NCBI RefSeq assembly: GCF_030503435.1
Contig: NZ_JAUKPO010000016.1
Location: forward strand, 62,001 to 126,000
Direction: 5' to 3'
From: Rhodocytophaga aerolata
GTDB lineage: Bacteria; Bacteroidota; Bacteroidia; Cytophagales; 172606-1
DNA length: 64,000 nt
Below the pieces are notes generated by a model that had not been told where the DNA came from, did not search any database, and saw only the letters and a list, made by a program, of their open reading frames with translations. The position numbers and the translations under genes were made by a program. Positions 1-8,628 of the stretch are shown here, in pieces (the first letter of the stretch is position 1; each line of letters begins with the position of its first letter).

Positions 1-411
1 AATCCGGACACCTGTAGATGATTGCTCAAAGTCTTTACAGGCTTTCCCTAACACAAGCGTGTGGGGTTGCAACTGTTGCACTAAAAGGTGGTGTAAATCA
101 GCCCGGTGTATGGTAACATTATCAGTACCGAATTTTTTGCTCACTTCCAGGCTATTGGTTTTGGTAATTAACTTGCCGTTTTCTGCCAGAATTTCAAAGC
201 TGGTTAATACTGCTCCAGCTTGTAGTAATTCTTCACCCATACCCAAATCGGTTAGTGCTTTTACAGCATTGGCTGCCAGACCTAAGCCTGCACCCAATGC
301 TTTTAGTACAGGTGCACTTTCGTAGATGTTAACCTGAAATCCTTTTTTTTGCAGGGCAATGGCCGTACATAAACCTCCTATACCGCCACCTAAAATAGCT
401 ATTGTTTTCAT
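1..411 (-). CDS. FAD-dependent monooxygenase, 3' part outside window
   Basis: Read on the minus strand from ATG at 411, the frame stays open to the window edge, giving the first 137 residues. The N-terminus MKTIAILGGGIGGLCTAI is the Rossmann dinucleotide-binding motif (GxGxxG) of group A flavoprotein monooxygenases. It is followed by an E at the end of strand 2 (VNIYESAP) and an Arg-Ala-Asp stretch (IHRADLHHLL) typical of the family. It would hydroxylate a small aromatic or other substrate with NAD(P)H and O2; the substrate cannot be told. It is divergent from a TetR regulator with a doubled palindromic operator between them, so it is probably the regulated target. TetX-type drug-modifying enzymes belong to the same superfamily, but nothing here specifically supports that identity. 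Confidence 0.85.
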   Translation of the reverse strand, partial: MKTIAILGGGIGGLCTAIALQKKGFQVNIYESAPVLKALGAGLGLAANAVKALTDLGMGEELLQAGAVLTSFEILAENGKLITKTNSLEVSKKFGTDNVTIHRADLHHLLVQQLQPHTLVLGKACKDFEQSSTGVRI

Positions 412-474
412 CAAGTTAGAATTTTTGTAATCCGGAAATCTACTTACAGATACAGATAAGTAGTTTGTTTATTG

Positions 475-521
475 TTTAGGACAAATGTACTAATTTTTAA
501 ATTTAGGACAAATGTTCTAAA
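475..521. promoter_or_regulatory. Two tandem 20-bp palindromic operators (probable TetR sites)
   Basis: TTTAGGACAAATGTACTAAT (475-494) and TTTAGGACAAATGTTCTAAA (502-521) are near-identical palindromes of the form TTTAG-n-ACA-nn-TGT-n-CTAAA, with centres 27 bp apart. They lie between the divergent monooxygenase and tetR genes. Palindromes of this size next to a TetR-family gene are normally its own operators. A TAnnTTTG-like Bacteroidota -7 box (TATTTTTG) sits at 527-534, only 4 bases before the tetR ATG, so the second operator would cover its promoter. Confidence 0.7.
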
Positions 522-538
522 TAATTTATTTTTGCTGA

Positions 539-1168
539 ATGACTACTAAAGAGAAGATAATAGATACAGCCTTACAATTATTTAATAAACAAGGTATCGA
601 TCCTGTTACTACCAGACATATAGCCAAAGAGATGAATATCAGTCATGGTAATTTGTGTTATCATTACTCAAAAAAAGAAGACATTATTGGGCAATTGTAC
701 CATAACCTTGTGGCTGAACTGGACCAGGAAATTGCTGCCATACAATCTGGTGTTCCAAGCCTGGAGATGTTAATGCAAGCAACGGCTGCTACTTTCCGGA
801 TTCAGTATAAATACAAATTTATTCTGCAGGATATGGTGGCTATTATGCGCAAAATTGAGCCTATCGGGCAGCATTTTAAGGTACTTTATCAGCAAAGGAA
901 AAATCAGTTCCGGCTAATTATTCAATACTTGCTTATGCAAGGGCTTATAGAGTCTGAAAAGGTAAAAGGGCAATACGATAATTTTATAGATCAGTTTTAT
1001 ATCATTGGCGATTTCTGGGTATCGGAAGCAGAAATTTTATTTGACGGACCGGACGAAGAAAAATTAGCTCATTACACGCAACTTGCTTTCAGTCTGATCA
1101 TACCTTACTTTACCCCAAAAGGCCTGGAAGCCTACCAGTATTTACAGAAGGCACATCAAAAAGATTAA
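539..1168 (+). CDS. TetR/AcrR family transcriptional regulator
   Basis: A protein of 209 residues with an N-terminal TetR DNA-binding domain. TTRHIAKEMNISHGNLCYHY (about residues 24-43) is the helix-turn-helix with the usual aromatic end before KKEDI. The C-terminal ligand-binding half is diverse and gives no ligand. It probably represses itself and the divergent FAD monooxygenase through the paired palindromes at 475-521. The ATG at 539 is only a few bases past a possible -7 element, which suggests a leaderless or nearly leaderless mRNA. The next gene (RDD protein) follows after 40 bp and may be cotranscribed. Confidence 0.88.
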   Translation: MTTKEKIIDTALQLFNKQGIDPVTTRHIAKEMNISHGNLCYHYSKKEDIIGQLYHNLVAELDQEIAAIQSGVPSLEMLMQATAATFRIQYKYKFILQDMVAIMRKIEPIGQHFKVLYQQRKNQFRLIIQYLLMQGLIESEKVKGQYDNFIDQFYIIGDFWVSEAEILFDGPDEEKLAHYTQLAFSLIIPYFTPKGLEAYQYLQKAHQKD

Positions 1169-1208
1169 GGAGGTACAGGTAAATTACTTCCATTATTAAC
1201 AAACAACT

Positions 1209-1745
1209 ATGCAACAGATTTCTACAGATGGCTTACTTAACAAACAGGAGTTACTAAAAGACATTATACGTCCCACCAGACGCCGGAAACGGTTTTTTAA
1301 CAGCCTGCTGGATGGAATATTTTTTAGTCTTTTCTTTTATGCCCTAGTTATGATTATTGTGTTGGGGTATGGCGTTATTTCATTTCTTACAGGCAATGAT
1401 TCTTCTCAGATGATCGGCGAGGAGGCAGGTATGATGATTTACCTGATTTATTATATAGGCTATCTGACGTACTTTATTACATTTGAACACTATTTTGGAA
1501 AAACCCTCGGAAAAATGGTGACCAATACCAGAGTAGTGTTAATGGATGGTTCTCAACCTAAGTTAATTAAGCTTATCATGCGGTCGTTTGCTAGGTTGAT
1601 TCCCCTGGATTTTCTTTCCTACTTATCTAAAGATCCCCGTGGCTGGCACGATACCATATCTGATACGATGGTAATAGATGATATTCCGCTATACAGGGTC
1701 GGACCTAAAGCCATATCGCAGGAAAAAGAGGAAGAGGTTTTCTAA
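1209..1745 (+). CDS. RDD family membrane protein
   Basis: A 178-residue integral membrane protein with the RDD layout. A basic N-terminus (RRRKRFFNSLLDG) leads into a first hydrophobic segment at about 36-60, a second at about 78-96, then the conserved GKTLGKMVTNTRVVLMDGSQP block and the C-terminal ARLIPLDFLSYL ... GWHDTISDTMVI block, which is the most recognisable RDD signature. The family is of uncertain transport or accessory function. It lies 40 bp after tetR on the same strand and is followed by a strong bidirectional terminator shared with convergent tatC. Confidence 0.8.
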   Translation: MQQISTDGLLNKQELLKDIIRPTRRRKRFFNSLLDGIFFSLFFYALVMIIVLGYGVISFLTGNDSSQMIGEEAGMMIYLIYYIGYLTYFITFEHYFGKTLGKMVTNTRVVLMDGSQPKLIKLIMRSFARLIPLDFLSYLSKDPRGWHDTISDTMVIDDIPLYRVGPKAISQEKEEEVF

Positions 1746-1765
1746 TTCAACAGGTAAATTGAAAT

Positions 1766-1799
1766 AAAAAAGGCGGGCTATCGATAGCCCGCCTTTTTT
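1766..1799. terminator. Bidirectional terminator between RDD gene and tatC
   Basis: Six A, then the perfect stem GGCGGGCTA / TAGCCCGCC around TCGA, then six T. Both orientations give a GC-rich hairpin with a U run. It overlaps the last two bases of the tatC stop codon. Confidence 0.9.
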
Positions 1800-2712
1800 A
1801 GGTGTTTTCCTCCATACTCAGCTCTTTGAGTTTTGCCCGCACCACTCTTGCACAGATGGTAATACTGATCTCATACAACAAGAATAAAGGTATAGATATC
1901 AAAATCTGGCTGATAACATCCGGAGGAGTAATAACGGCTGCAACGATAAGGATAACTACAATGGAATGTTTCCGGTACTGACGCATAAGCGTGGGGGTGA
2001 TAATGCCCATCTTCGCCAGTACAAATACGAGCATTGGCAATTGAAACATAAGCCCGCAACCGATTACCAGGGTAACCAGGGTAGAAATATAAGAGCTGAT
2101 GTTGAATTCATTTACAATGGATTCGTCTATCTGGTAATTGGCTAAAAAATTAATGGAAAGGGGAGCCGCAATGAAATACCCAAACATTACCCCCAGCAAA
2201 AACAACAAACTAACAAAAAAGGTAGCGCCTGTAGTCATGCGCCGTTCGGTAGGATGTAAGCCTGGTTTTATAAACCGCCACATTTCCCAGAAGGCATATG
2301 GAAAAGCCAGAACCAGACCAATTACTATGGATGAACCCAGGTGCATGGTAAACTGCTCGGTCATCTCCCTGGCTTGAATAACAAAATTTAGTTTCTCAAT
2401 ACAAAGCGCATTCGAATCCATCAGCTGCCCCAGCTTACAAAACATGCGGTATGTCCAGAAGTCTATCTTCGAAGGGCCTAAGATGATCTTGCCAAAAAAT
2501 AACTCCTTATTGGTAAAGGCAATAAAGCCAAATACAAAAATTGCTGCTACCGACCGGACCACATGCCACCGGAGTTCTTCCAGATGGTCAATAAACGACA
2601 TTTCCTTTTCTTCCTCTTCTTCCACAGGTTTTTGATGAGGGTTTCTTCTGATGATACTGCCAATCATTCCACTACTGCCTGATCCGTTACTAGATTTACT
2701 ATCTTCTTTCAA
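1798..2712 (-). CDS. tatC: Sec-independent (twin-arginine) protein translocase TatC
   Basis: A 304-residue inner-membrane TatC, which recognises twin-arginine signal peptides and forms the Tat receptor with TatA/B-type proteins. A charged, Glu-rich leader is followed by MSFIDHLEELRWHVVRS (about 38-54), the hallmark TatC N-terminal motif. M38 is therefore an alternative start. Six hydrophobic segments follow, with the conserved FxFPYxFWExWxFIKPGL-type loop (AFPYAFWEMWRFIKPGLHPTE) and a C-terminal ITPPDVISQ. The loop between segments 1 and 2 is longer than in E. coli TatC. No tatA lies next to it. Two proteins in this window (25123 and 33613) have Tat-like signals and are plausible clients. Confidence 0.93.
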   Translation of the reverse strand: MKEDSKSSNGSGSSGMIGSIIRRNPHQKPVEEEEEKEMSFIDHLEELRWHVVRSVAAIFVFGFIAFTNKELFFGKIILGPSKIDFWTYRMFCKLGQLMDSNALCIEKLNFVIQAREMTEQFTMHLGSSIVIGLVLAFPYAFWEMWRFIKPGLHPTERRMTTGATFFVSLLFLLGVMFGYFIAAPLSINFLANYQIDESIVNEFNISSYISTLVTLVIGCGLMFQLPMLVFVLAKMGIITPTLMRQYRKHSIVVILIVAAVITPPDVISQILISIPLFLLYEISITICARVVRAKLKELSMEENT

Positions 2713-3183
2713 GGTTGTGCTGAGTTAATATGCCATAGGCTTACTTACAAAAATAATTAATTTTATTTGCTTTTGGCGACTTATTCATACAATAATACTT
2801 ACGGAAAAGGCGATCTTCCGGACTTGTGATGGGTAATTTCTCATAAGCTGCCTAGATGAAAGAAAAGCAAATACATGCAGCAGCGGTAAATCAGGAAGCA
2901 TACTAGGTAAACAGGTAACTCAGTTTATGTAACCGGCAAAAAGATAGAAAATACTCAGCCGCCTTTTTTAGTGGTTCATCCGCAAAAAATGCCATTTATA
3001 AGAATCTGTTTTCTGACCTGGTACTTTTTAAATAGGTTTGAGTAAGTAAATTCTTTTCATTATTGGTTTAAGGTAAAAAAAGGGCTGCTATCGCAACCCT
3101 CTTTTTTTGTAATCCAATTTCAACAGCTACTTCAGTTAAAGAGTAGAATTTCTCTTGTCAATAAAATTGAAGTAAAAAAGTTG
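2713..3183. other. Intergenic region, no gene seen
   Basis: A gap of 471 bases between the start of tatC and the end of queF. Both strands are interrupted by stops, and the longest ATG frame I found is 16 codons. The only structure recognised is the hairpin at 3075-3108. The region just before tatC is AT-rich and presumably holds its promoter. Confidence 0.6.
3075..3108 (-). terminator. Terminator downstream of queF
   Basis: An A7 run, then AGGGCTGC / GCAACCCT (8 bp with one mismatch) around TATC, then C and T7. It lies 75 bases beyond the queF stop. The run of T on one strand and A on the other means it could act in both directions. Confidence 0.75.
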
Positions 3184-3690
3184 TTAGCCTTGTGTACGAC
3201 TATCGATGCTGCAAGTAGTATTAATGCCTCCGCGGACATTATAGATTGTAGAAACCACTAACCGGTCAGGGTCTTCCAGCCATTTCTTCAGGTCTTCATA
3301 AATGTAGGCAGTTACATCTTCCTGGGCTATACCCACATTGCGCCAGGAGAGAATATAATACTTTAAGCTTTTTAGTTCTACAATCCAGGAGCCAGGCACA
3401 TACTCAATCCGGAGTACACCAAAATCTGGCAACCCTGAAAAAGGACATAAGGCCGAAAATTCGCCTGTTTCAGTTTCGTACACTACTACCTGTTTCGCCT
3501 TATGCGTATAGGGTAGGCGGTGAATTTCTTGTTGCCTGCTATCTGGGGGAAGAAACAAGTTAAGTTTACCGTCTGGCTTTATGCCATACTGAGCCATATA
3601 ATCCAGGGCAACCTTGGTATGGTCCAGAGCTAGTTTATACGTTTCTTCTAGTTGTTGTTCGATTATTTTGTTTTGTTGCAAATCAGCCAT
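3184..3690 (-). CDS. queF: NADPH-dependent 7-cyano-7-deazaguanine reductase QueF
   Basis: Reduces the nitrile preQ0 to the amine preQ1 in queuosine tRNA modification. At 168 residues it is the short single-domain (unimodular, YkvM-like) form. The catalytic Cys82 and Asp89 are in LCPFSGLPDF. The family QueF motif with the substrate-binding Glu is in WIVELKSLKYYILSWRN (102-118), followed by the conserved RGG near the C-terminus. No other queuosine gene is adjacent. A 10-bp inverted repeat lies about 40 bases upstream. Confidence 0.95.
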   Translation of the reverse strand: MADLQQNKIIEQQLEETYKLALDHTKVALDYMAQYGIKPDGKLNLFLPPDSRQQEIHRLPYTHKAKQVVVYETETGEFSALCPFSGLPDFGVLRIEYVPGSWIVELKSLKYYILSWRNVGIAQEDVTAYIYEDLKKWLEDPDRLVVSTIYNVRGGINTTCSIDSRTQG

Positions 3691-3729
3691 TGCGTTAATT
3701 TTTATTCGTATGCTTGAAACACTGCTGGG

Positions 3730-3760
3730 TTATAATTAGTGCAATATTAGCTAATTATAA
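3730..3760. promoter_or_regulatory. Inverted repeat upstream of queF
   Basis: TTATAATTAG (3730-3739) and CTAATTATAA (3751-3760) are perfect 10-bp arms with an 11-base spacer, 40-70 bases upstream of the queF start. It could be an operator or a leader hairpin. It does not match the preQ1 riboswitch layout that I can recognise. Confidence 0.35.
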
Positions 3761-3813
3761 TCGCTGTGAATAATCTTCAGCAAAATAGCGTTGTATTTAT
3801 CTGCATTGGTAGG

Positions 3814-5703
3814 TTATTCTAGGAGTACCCGTTCTTTTTTCGGATATTTTACCTCATAGGATACGGTCAGTTTCTTTTGCTGGGCGGGATTTATTTTTAC
3901 CTGCCAAGTTAGTTTACCGGTTTCTTCTTCCACCGTGGCCTGGGACGATTCCAGCCTGGTAACTTCAATGTCTTTATTGGTAGAAACAGGGAATTGGTCT
4001 TCAACAATAAGGGTAATGGGTTGGGCTTTTTTATTACGGATGTTAATTTCAAAAGCTCTGGCTTCTTTCTTATTTGCTCCGATAAATTGTTTGGTTGTAA
4101 AATTTGGGAGCTTCGTTCTGCTAACGACAATGTTTTTGTCCCGCCCCAGAGACAACTGTAAGGTATCGGTAAAGGTTTGTACATCTAGTAAGGATTTGCC
4201 CAGAAAGGTGCCTTCAAAAAACAGATTGGCTTCGCCTTCCAGCAGATTGTATTCATCCCAATTGGTGATTTTAGCCATCAGAAAAGCATCCGGGTCTAAC
4301 TTCGGTGTGCAATAATATTCATAGTCTGCAGGCACACTATACTCTTTCATATCCACCGTATACTGTTTGCCATCCGTCGGGATTGTGTAGGGATAGTCGA
4401 TGCTGAAGGTTGCCTGTGTCTGGTTACGCACCATAGTGGCATTTACCGGAATGCTTGCCTCTTCCTGGTCCTTTTTCTTGGTTACAACGCCAGCTATTTT
4501 CCCAGCAAGGCCTCTGCTAACCCCATAGCCGGTAATCACCACTTCATTTAAGGACGTTATGTCTTCTTGTAGGGTGAAATTCATTACCGGTGAATGAATA
4601 GGCGATTCCAGGGTATGATAGCCAATAAAAGAATAGACTACCGTAGAAGAATTGGCTGGAATAGTTAATATATAGTTGCCATTGGCATCTGTTGACGTGC
4701 CAACGGTTGAACCTTTTATCTGTATATTTACCCCTGGCAAGCCATTTCCGTCGGATGCCGTAATACGTCCTCTGATTTGCCGGATATTTACACCGGCCAT
4801 TGCCGGAGCAACCATTGTGGCATATGTGGTGGCATGTGGATGGAAAAAACTAAGTTGCCAGGGGGTAAGCACTGGTTTAGTGCCTCCTTCCTGCGGATTG
4901 CCAGTAGAAATGGTGAGTTTTACATTGTTCCAGTCCTCGCCGGATTGCTGAAATACATTAGCTTTATATACCAGGGAAATCGGGTTGCTGATGTTTTTTA
5001 CCCGGATGTCATAGGTGGGGTGCCAGCCAGCCTGGTTTACCAGATAGCTTACCGCAAATTTTGCCTGAACGACTGTTTTACTGGATACTGTTACCACTAT
5101 TTCGCCGGTAGGCTGATCTGGTTGGGCGTGTAAGGCATTGAGTTGTTTGTCTGTTATGGACATTTGTTCGGTCAGGCTGCGGATGGTTTTGCCGATTTCT
5201 AGCTGTTTTAGTTTTATTTCAGACAGACGTGTCCGGTAAAAGTCTGCCGCCTGTTTTAAGTCATTAATGTTTACTCCTTGTTGCTCTCCTCCGATTGCTT
5301 TATTGGCTTGTAATACCTGTTCTTCCTGTGCATATACGTTTAGCAGGCTATTTTCTACATCCAGGCGGTCTTGCAGGCTGATTTTTATCTTACTTAATCT
5401 ATCAATTTCCTGATTCTTTTCTTGTTGCTGCAAGTAGTTTAACTGGTAGACAACAGAAAGAACGGTAAAATTTCCTTCGCTGCTTACTTGTATGCTTTGC
5501 GTTTGAATGTTGGGGGCAATATTGCTGAAAAGCAGGGTAGTCGTGCCAGGCTGAATCGTCGTGTTTCCCGTGCGTGTTACCTGGGCACCGGTAAGAAAAA
5601 CCGTTACTTTATCAATGCTTGTGTTAACCGTTTTCCGGGGTGTTTCTGCCAGAAGTGTATGGTAAAAAAAAGCCAATACCAGAAGTAAATAACATTTTCT
5701 CAT
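3814..5703 (-). CDS. DUF4139 (MuiA-like) protein with inserted carboxypeptidase-regulatory-like domain
   Basis: A 629-residue exported protein. It has a signal peptide (MRKCYLLLVLAFFYHTLLA), a DUF4140-like N-terminal domain (about 26-90), a coiled coil (about 92-195), and then the DUF4139 beta-rich domain beginning near 205 (QAGWHPTYDIRV, ending KLTVSYEVKYPKK). The DUF4139 domain is interrupted at about 308-405 by a complete CarboxypepD_reg-like domain (RGRITASDGNGLPGVNIQIK), which ends in LNEVVITGYG. That linker is otherwise typical of SusC/TonB-dependent receptors. The family is annotated as mucoidy-inhibitor-like without a firm biochemical role. It is a single-gene unit; the next gene downstream is queF. 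Confidence 0.85.
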   Translation of the reverse strand: MRKCYLLLVLAFFYHTLLAETPRKTVNTSIDKVTVFLTGAQVTRTGNTTIQPGTTTLLFSNIAPNIQTQSIQVSSEGNFTVLSVVYQLNYLQQQEKNQEIDRLSKIKISLQDRLDVENSLLNVYAQEEQVLQANKAIGGEQQGVNINDLKQAADFYRTRLSEIKLKQLEIGKTIRSLTEQMSITDKQLNALHAQPDQPTGEIVVTVSSKTVVQAKFAVSYLVNQAGWHPTYDIRVKNISNPISLVYKANVFQQSGEDWNNVKLTISTGNPQEGGTKPVLTPWQLSFFHPHATTYATMVAPAMAGVNIRQIRGRITASDGNGLPGVNIQIKGSTVGTSTDANGNYILTIPANSSTVVYSFIGYHTLESPIHSPVMNFTLQEDITSLNEVVITGYGVSRGLAGKIAGVVTKKKDQEEASIPVNATMVRNQTQATFSIDYPYTIPTDGKQYTVDMKEYSVPADYEYYCTPKLDPDAFLMAKITNWDEYNLLEGEANLFFEGTFLGKSLLDVQTFTDTLQLSLGRDKNIVVSRTKLPNFTTKQFIGANKKEARAFEINIRNKKAQPITLIVEDQFPVSTNKDIEVTRLESSQATVEEETGKLTWQVKINPAQQKKLTVSYEVKYPKKERVLLE

Positions 5704-5766
5704 AACAATAAATTTAGTTTTACTGTATGATGCACGACAATGGGCCTATTCCATAAACAGTCTGAA

Positions 5767-6894
5767 TTATTCTTCCGGACTATCTTTTAAAATAATTACC
5801 TCAGCCTGATAAAAATATTTCTGATAGATAAAAAAGGCTGTTACACCATTTACAGCAAATAATAAAAGGATAGGAATCCGGAAGAGTAGACTTACAAAAT
5901 AAAAAATAACCAGAAAGAACACATGCCGGATGAACTTCTCCAGATCTAACTGGCGGAACAACACATAGCCATGAAAGATCAGTTGAAGACTCAATCCGAA
6001 AAATACCAGTTGCAATCCCAGCCATACGTCTATATCTCCGGCGAGATGGCGCATCAGCAATAGTATCTCTGGAACAAGTAAGCCCAAATACGTTACTGTA
6101 TTATTGAAAAAACGCTTGTATAAAGACAAAGGGAGATTTTTGAAAATTAAAACATCCAGCTGTTCAAACCGGTTAAAGTGAAAGCAAAGGATAGCATTGG
6201 TGCTGAAGGCCATTAATCCTCCCAGAGCCAACAATACTGGAGAAAAATTTTCATATGTGTAAAGTTTTACTGTACCGGTAAGTAAGAACAAGCTGAACAA
6301 CTTTGTGAGGAAATACAACGAACGTTGCTTTTGAAGTACCTGATAGAGAAAAAAAGTAAAATAGGGCTTGGTAAAATGTTGATCCAGATAAGTGCTCAGC
6401 CGGTTCTGTTTTTTTTCAGCAGTCATGTATGGCAGCCGGTATACATAATAAGCAGCTGCGCCACTAATTGTTACCAGATTGAAAATACCCAGTAGTAGCA
6501 AAGAACTTAATTGCCCGAAATGTATGGCATAATATCCCATAAAAGCAGAATAGAGCACAATAGGCTCATATAAAATGAATTGGACCAAAAGCATTCCTGA
6601 AAACTTTACAGCTGTTGGTAACAGGTAAATATTATGCAGAAACAGATTTTCTTCCTGTGCGAATGTCCGCAAGGTGAATTGAATAGTTTTAAGTGTATAT
6701 ACAGTCCATAACCCAAACACAAGTGCCATCAAAAAGTGGGAATGAACCAGGTAGGTAGCTATAGCAATGTGCTCAATAGGACGAAGCAAACCGAAGGCAA
6801 ACGCAATGATGACAAAAAAGAAGCCAGCATTCAGGCGGTAGTACTCTACGCAAACCGTCCGGATAAGCACTTTGTAAATACTTCTATAGCTCAT
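5767..6894 (-). CDS. ABC transporter permease-like polytopic membrane protein
   Basis: About 375 residues with many hydrophobic segments (for example FFFVIIAFAFGLLRPIEH, LLLLGIFNLVTISGAAAYYV, VLLALGGLMAFSTNAILCF and a long C-terminal pair). There is no recognisable enzymatic motif. Its start overlaps the end of the ABC ATPase gene, so it is taken as the membrane partner of that ATPase. I chose the Met at 6894 (MSYRSIYKVLI), which gives an 11-bp overlap. An in-frame ATG at 6927 would add 11 residues and a 44-bp overlap. Substrate and direction are unknown, though this layout is common for small drug- or peptide-export ABC systems. Confidence 0.65.
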   Translation of the reverse strand: MSYRSIYKVLIRTVCVEYYRLNAGFFFVIIAFAFGLLRPIEHIAIATYLVHSHFLMALVFGLWTVYTLKTIQFTLRTFAQEENLFLHNIYLLPTAVKFSGMLLVQFILYEPIVLYSAFMGYYAIHFGQLSSLLLLGIFNLVTISGAAAYYVYRLPYMTAEKKQNRLSTYLDQHFTKPYFTFFLYQVLQKQRSLYFLTKLFSLFLLTGTVKLYTYENFSPVLLALGGLMAFSTNAILCFHFNRFEQLDVLIFKNLPLSLYKRFFNNTVTYLGLLVPEILLLMRHLAGDIDVWLGLQLVFFGLSLQLIFHGYVLFRQLDLEKFIRHVFFLVIFYFVSLLFRIPILLLFAVNGVTAFFIYQKYFYQAEVIILKDSPEE

Positions 6895-7522
6895 GCTGCA
6901 AATGGATGGTTTGCTGCGATACAACATAGGTGGCCTGAATAGCTAAGGAACTAAAGCCAAAATTCTGATGGGAAGAAAGCAAAAAGCCTACTCCGGAAGC
7001 ATAGTATTCATTTATAAGCGTATATACTTTTTGTACCGTCTGATCGTCAAGGGTAATAAGGGGTTCGTCCAGGATGATGAGGGCGGGATTCCCTAAAAAA
7101 GCCAGTGCCAGAGAAAGTTTTTTGAGCATGCCTGACGAATAAGTGCCACAGGGTTTATGGTAGAAATCCGTTATGCCAAGTGTATTAATTAACTTTTCTT
7201 TTTGTGCTGGAGAGGCTTTTTTTGTTATGGCTATAAAATTGACCAGATCTTTGGCTGTTAGAAAATCCGGAAACACTGGCTCGGCTTCCCCGAAATTAAT
7301 TAACATGCGGTAGGCTTGTGGCTGCGTTTTTCCACTAAAGCCTTGCTCCAGTTGAATGCTGCCTTCGTAGGGAAGCAAGCCTGCAATAGATTTAAACAAG
7401 GTGGTTTTTCCTGAGCCATTCTGGCCTTTTATCCAGAAAATTCCTTTGGGCAAAGCCAGTTGAGGTATTTGTAAGGCTAATACGCCATTATAATGTTTAG
7501 TGTAGTTCTCAATAGTTAACAT
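6884..7522 (-). CDS. ABC transporter ATP-binding protein
   Basis: A compact 212-residue nucleotide-binding subunit. It has Walker A GQNGSGKTT (33-41), a signature region YSSGMLKKLSLALAF (the LSGGQ equivalent is SSGMLK), Walker B PALIILDEP and H-loop LLSSH. Short NBDs with the SSGM signature are typical of two-component exporters of the CcmA/bacitracin-like branch. It overlaps the downstream permease gene, so the two should be translationally coupled. Confidence 0.88.
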   Translation of the reverse strand: MLTIENYTKHYNGVLALQIPQLALPKGIFWIKGQNGSGKTTLFKSIAGLLPYEGSIQLEQGFSGKTQPQAYRMLINFGEAEPVFPDFLTAKDLVNFIAITKKASPAQKEKLINTLGITDFYHKPCGTYSSGMLKKLSLALAFLGNPALIILDEPLITLDDQTVQKVYTLINEYYASGVGFLLSSHQNFGFSSLAIQATYVVSQQTIHLQHEL

Positions 7523-7905
7523 GCATGTTGGTCAGAAGCCCGTTCCCTGTAAAGTAGGAGAAATTACAAAAATATACCAATGTGCAATAAAAAAAGCCTC
7601 TCAAGATGAGAGGCCCTTTTTCAATTTTTTGTTAAACTATTGCATTATGCAGGTTAATACATTGCTGCCTGCTTATGTAACAAGCAATAAAGCCTGAATT
7701 AGTAAAAACTTGGTGAATCAGGTATAGGTAAACTTTTTGCCTGAAGAAAACAGTAATCAAGTAGTAGGCTTGCTACGGATTTCTGGCCAGAGAATCTTAA
7801 ACAAAGTTGAAAGTAGTGGTATAAAAAAAGTTGTTGAATCTGTTAAAAACTGCCTTTCAGACATAGAATGTATAGAGTAAAAGACTATGCACATACCTGC
7901 CGTAG
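7523..7905. other. Intergenic region with one terminator
   Basis: A gap of 383 bases between the ABC ATPase start and the end of the next minus-strand gene. It contains the hairpin at 7589-7621 and AT-rich sequence. No credible coding frame was seen on either strand. Confidence 0.6.
7589..7621. terminator. Hairpin terminator
   Basis: An A run, GCCTCTC / GAGAGGC around AAGAT, then CC and T5. It lies upstream of the ABC genes and about 285 bases beyond the oxidoreductase stop, so it insulates the two minus-strand units. Confidence 0.75.
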
Positions 7906-8592
7906 TTATTTGCCTAATTCCTGTAAGGTATCTGATGCATGAATATGTTTGCCAGGCAGGGCTTGCTTGGCAATAACTAACATTGCTTTAGCAACTTTAT
8001 AGCCTTCAATGGGCTTGTATTTTTTGAGGCCGCCTATCATTAAGGCACTAAACGCCGGCATCACCTTTTGGGCAATAGCCTCTCCCGTGCGGCTTTCATT
8101 GCGTTCGCCTAATAAAAGCGAAGGATGAAAAATATGAAACGAGGGGAATTGCAAGCCAGTAATCAGGTCTTCTACTTCTCCCTTCACCCGGTTGTAAAAA
8201 ATGCTGGAATCTTTATTGGCACCCATAGAAGTTACTAGCAGGTATTGCTGTGCCCCTTGCTGGCGGCCTAACCTGGCGGCTTCATAGGGATAGGTGGCAT
8301 CTACCTTATAAAAGGCTTCCTGCGAACCGGCTTTTTTAATGGTAGTGCCCAGGCAGCAGAATATGTCATCGACCTTAAAAGCATTAATATGTTGCTGCAA
8401 CTTGTCATAATCTACTGTTATTTGCTCTAGCTTGGCATGTTGCAGTTGAATGGGTTTCCTGACGAAAATTCGCACGGTGGAATATACCTTATCCTGCAAA
8501 AGTAACTCAAGCAGGTGGCTGCCAATGAGCCCGGTTGCTCCTAGTACAAGTGCTTTCCTGCTATCAGGTATCAACGATTGAGATGTTGCCAT
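7906..8592 (-). CDS. NAD(P)-binding oxidoreductase, atypical SDR (HTATIP2-like)
   Basis: A 228-residue Rossmann protein. ALVLGATGLIGSHLLELLL (14-32) is the TGxxGxxG motif of extended/atypical short-chain dehydrogenases, followed by RIFVRKP (NADP-type Arg). CCLGTTIKKAGS and YLLVTSMGANKDSSIFYNRVKGEVE carry the Ser...Tyr-x3-Lys arrangement (YNRVK). The length and the LGTT and VTSMGA motifs match the HTATIP2/CC3-like oxidoreductases frequent in Bacteroidota. The substrate is unknown. It starts 36 bases after the thioredoxin-like gene ends and is probably cotranscribed with it. Confidence 0.8.
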   Translation of the reverse strand: MATSQSLIPDSRKALVLGATGLIGSHLLELLLQDKVYSTVRIFVRKPIQLQHAKLEQITVDYDKLQQHINAFKVDDIFCCLGTTIKKAGSQEAFYKVDATYPYEAARLGRQQGAQQYLLVTSMGANKDSSIFYNRVKGEVEDLITGLQFPSFHIFHPSLLLGERNESRTGEAIAQKVMPAFSALMIGGLKKYKPIEGYKVAKAMLVIAKQALPGKHIHASDTLQELGK

Positions 8593-8628
8593 GCGTAAAA
8601 AGGTGGATTATCCGTTTGTTTCTATGCG

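Noticed and set aside
1-411. TetX-type tetracycline monooxygenase
   Set aside because: Only the general flavoprotein motifs are visible in 137 residues; the discriminating C-terminal part is outside the window.
3691-3813. preQ1 riboswitch upstream of queF
   Set aside because: The leader has an AT-rich inverted repeat but none of the compact preQ1 pseudoknot pattern I would expect.
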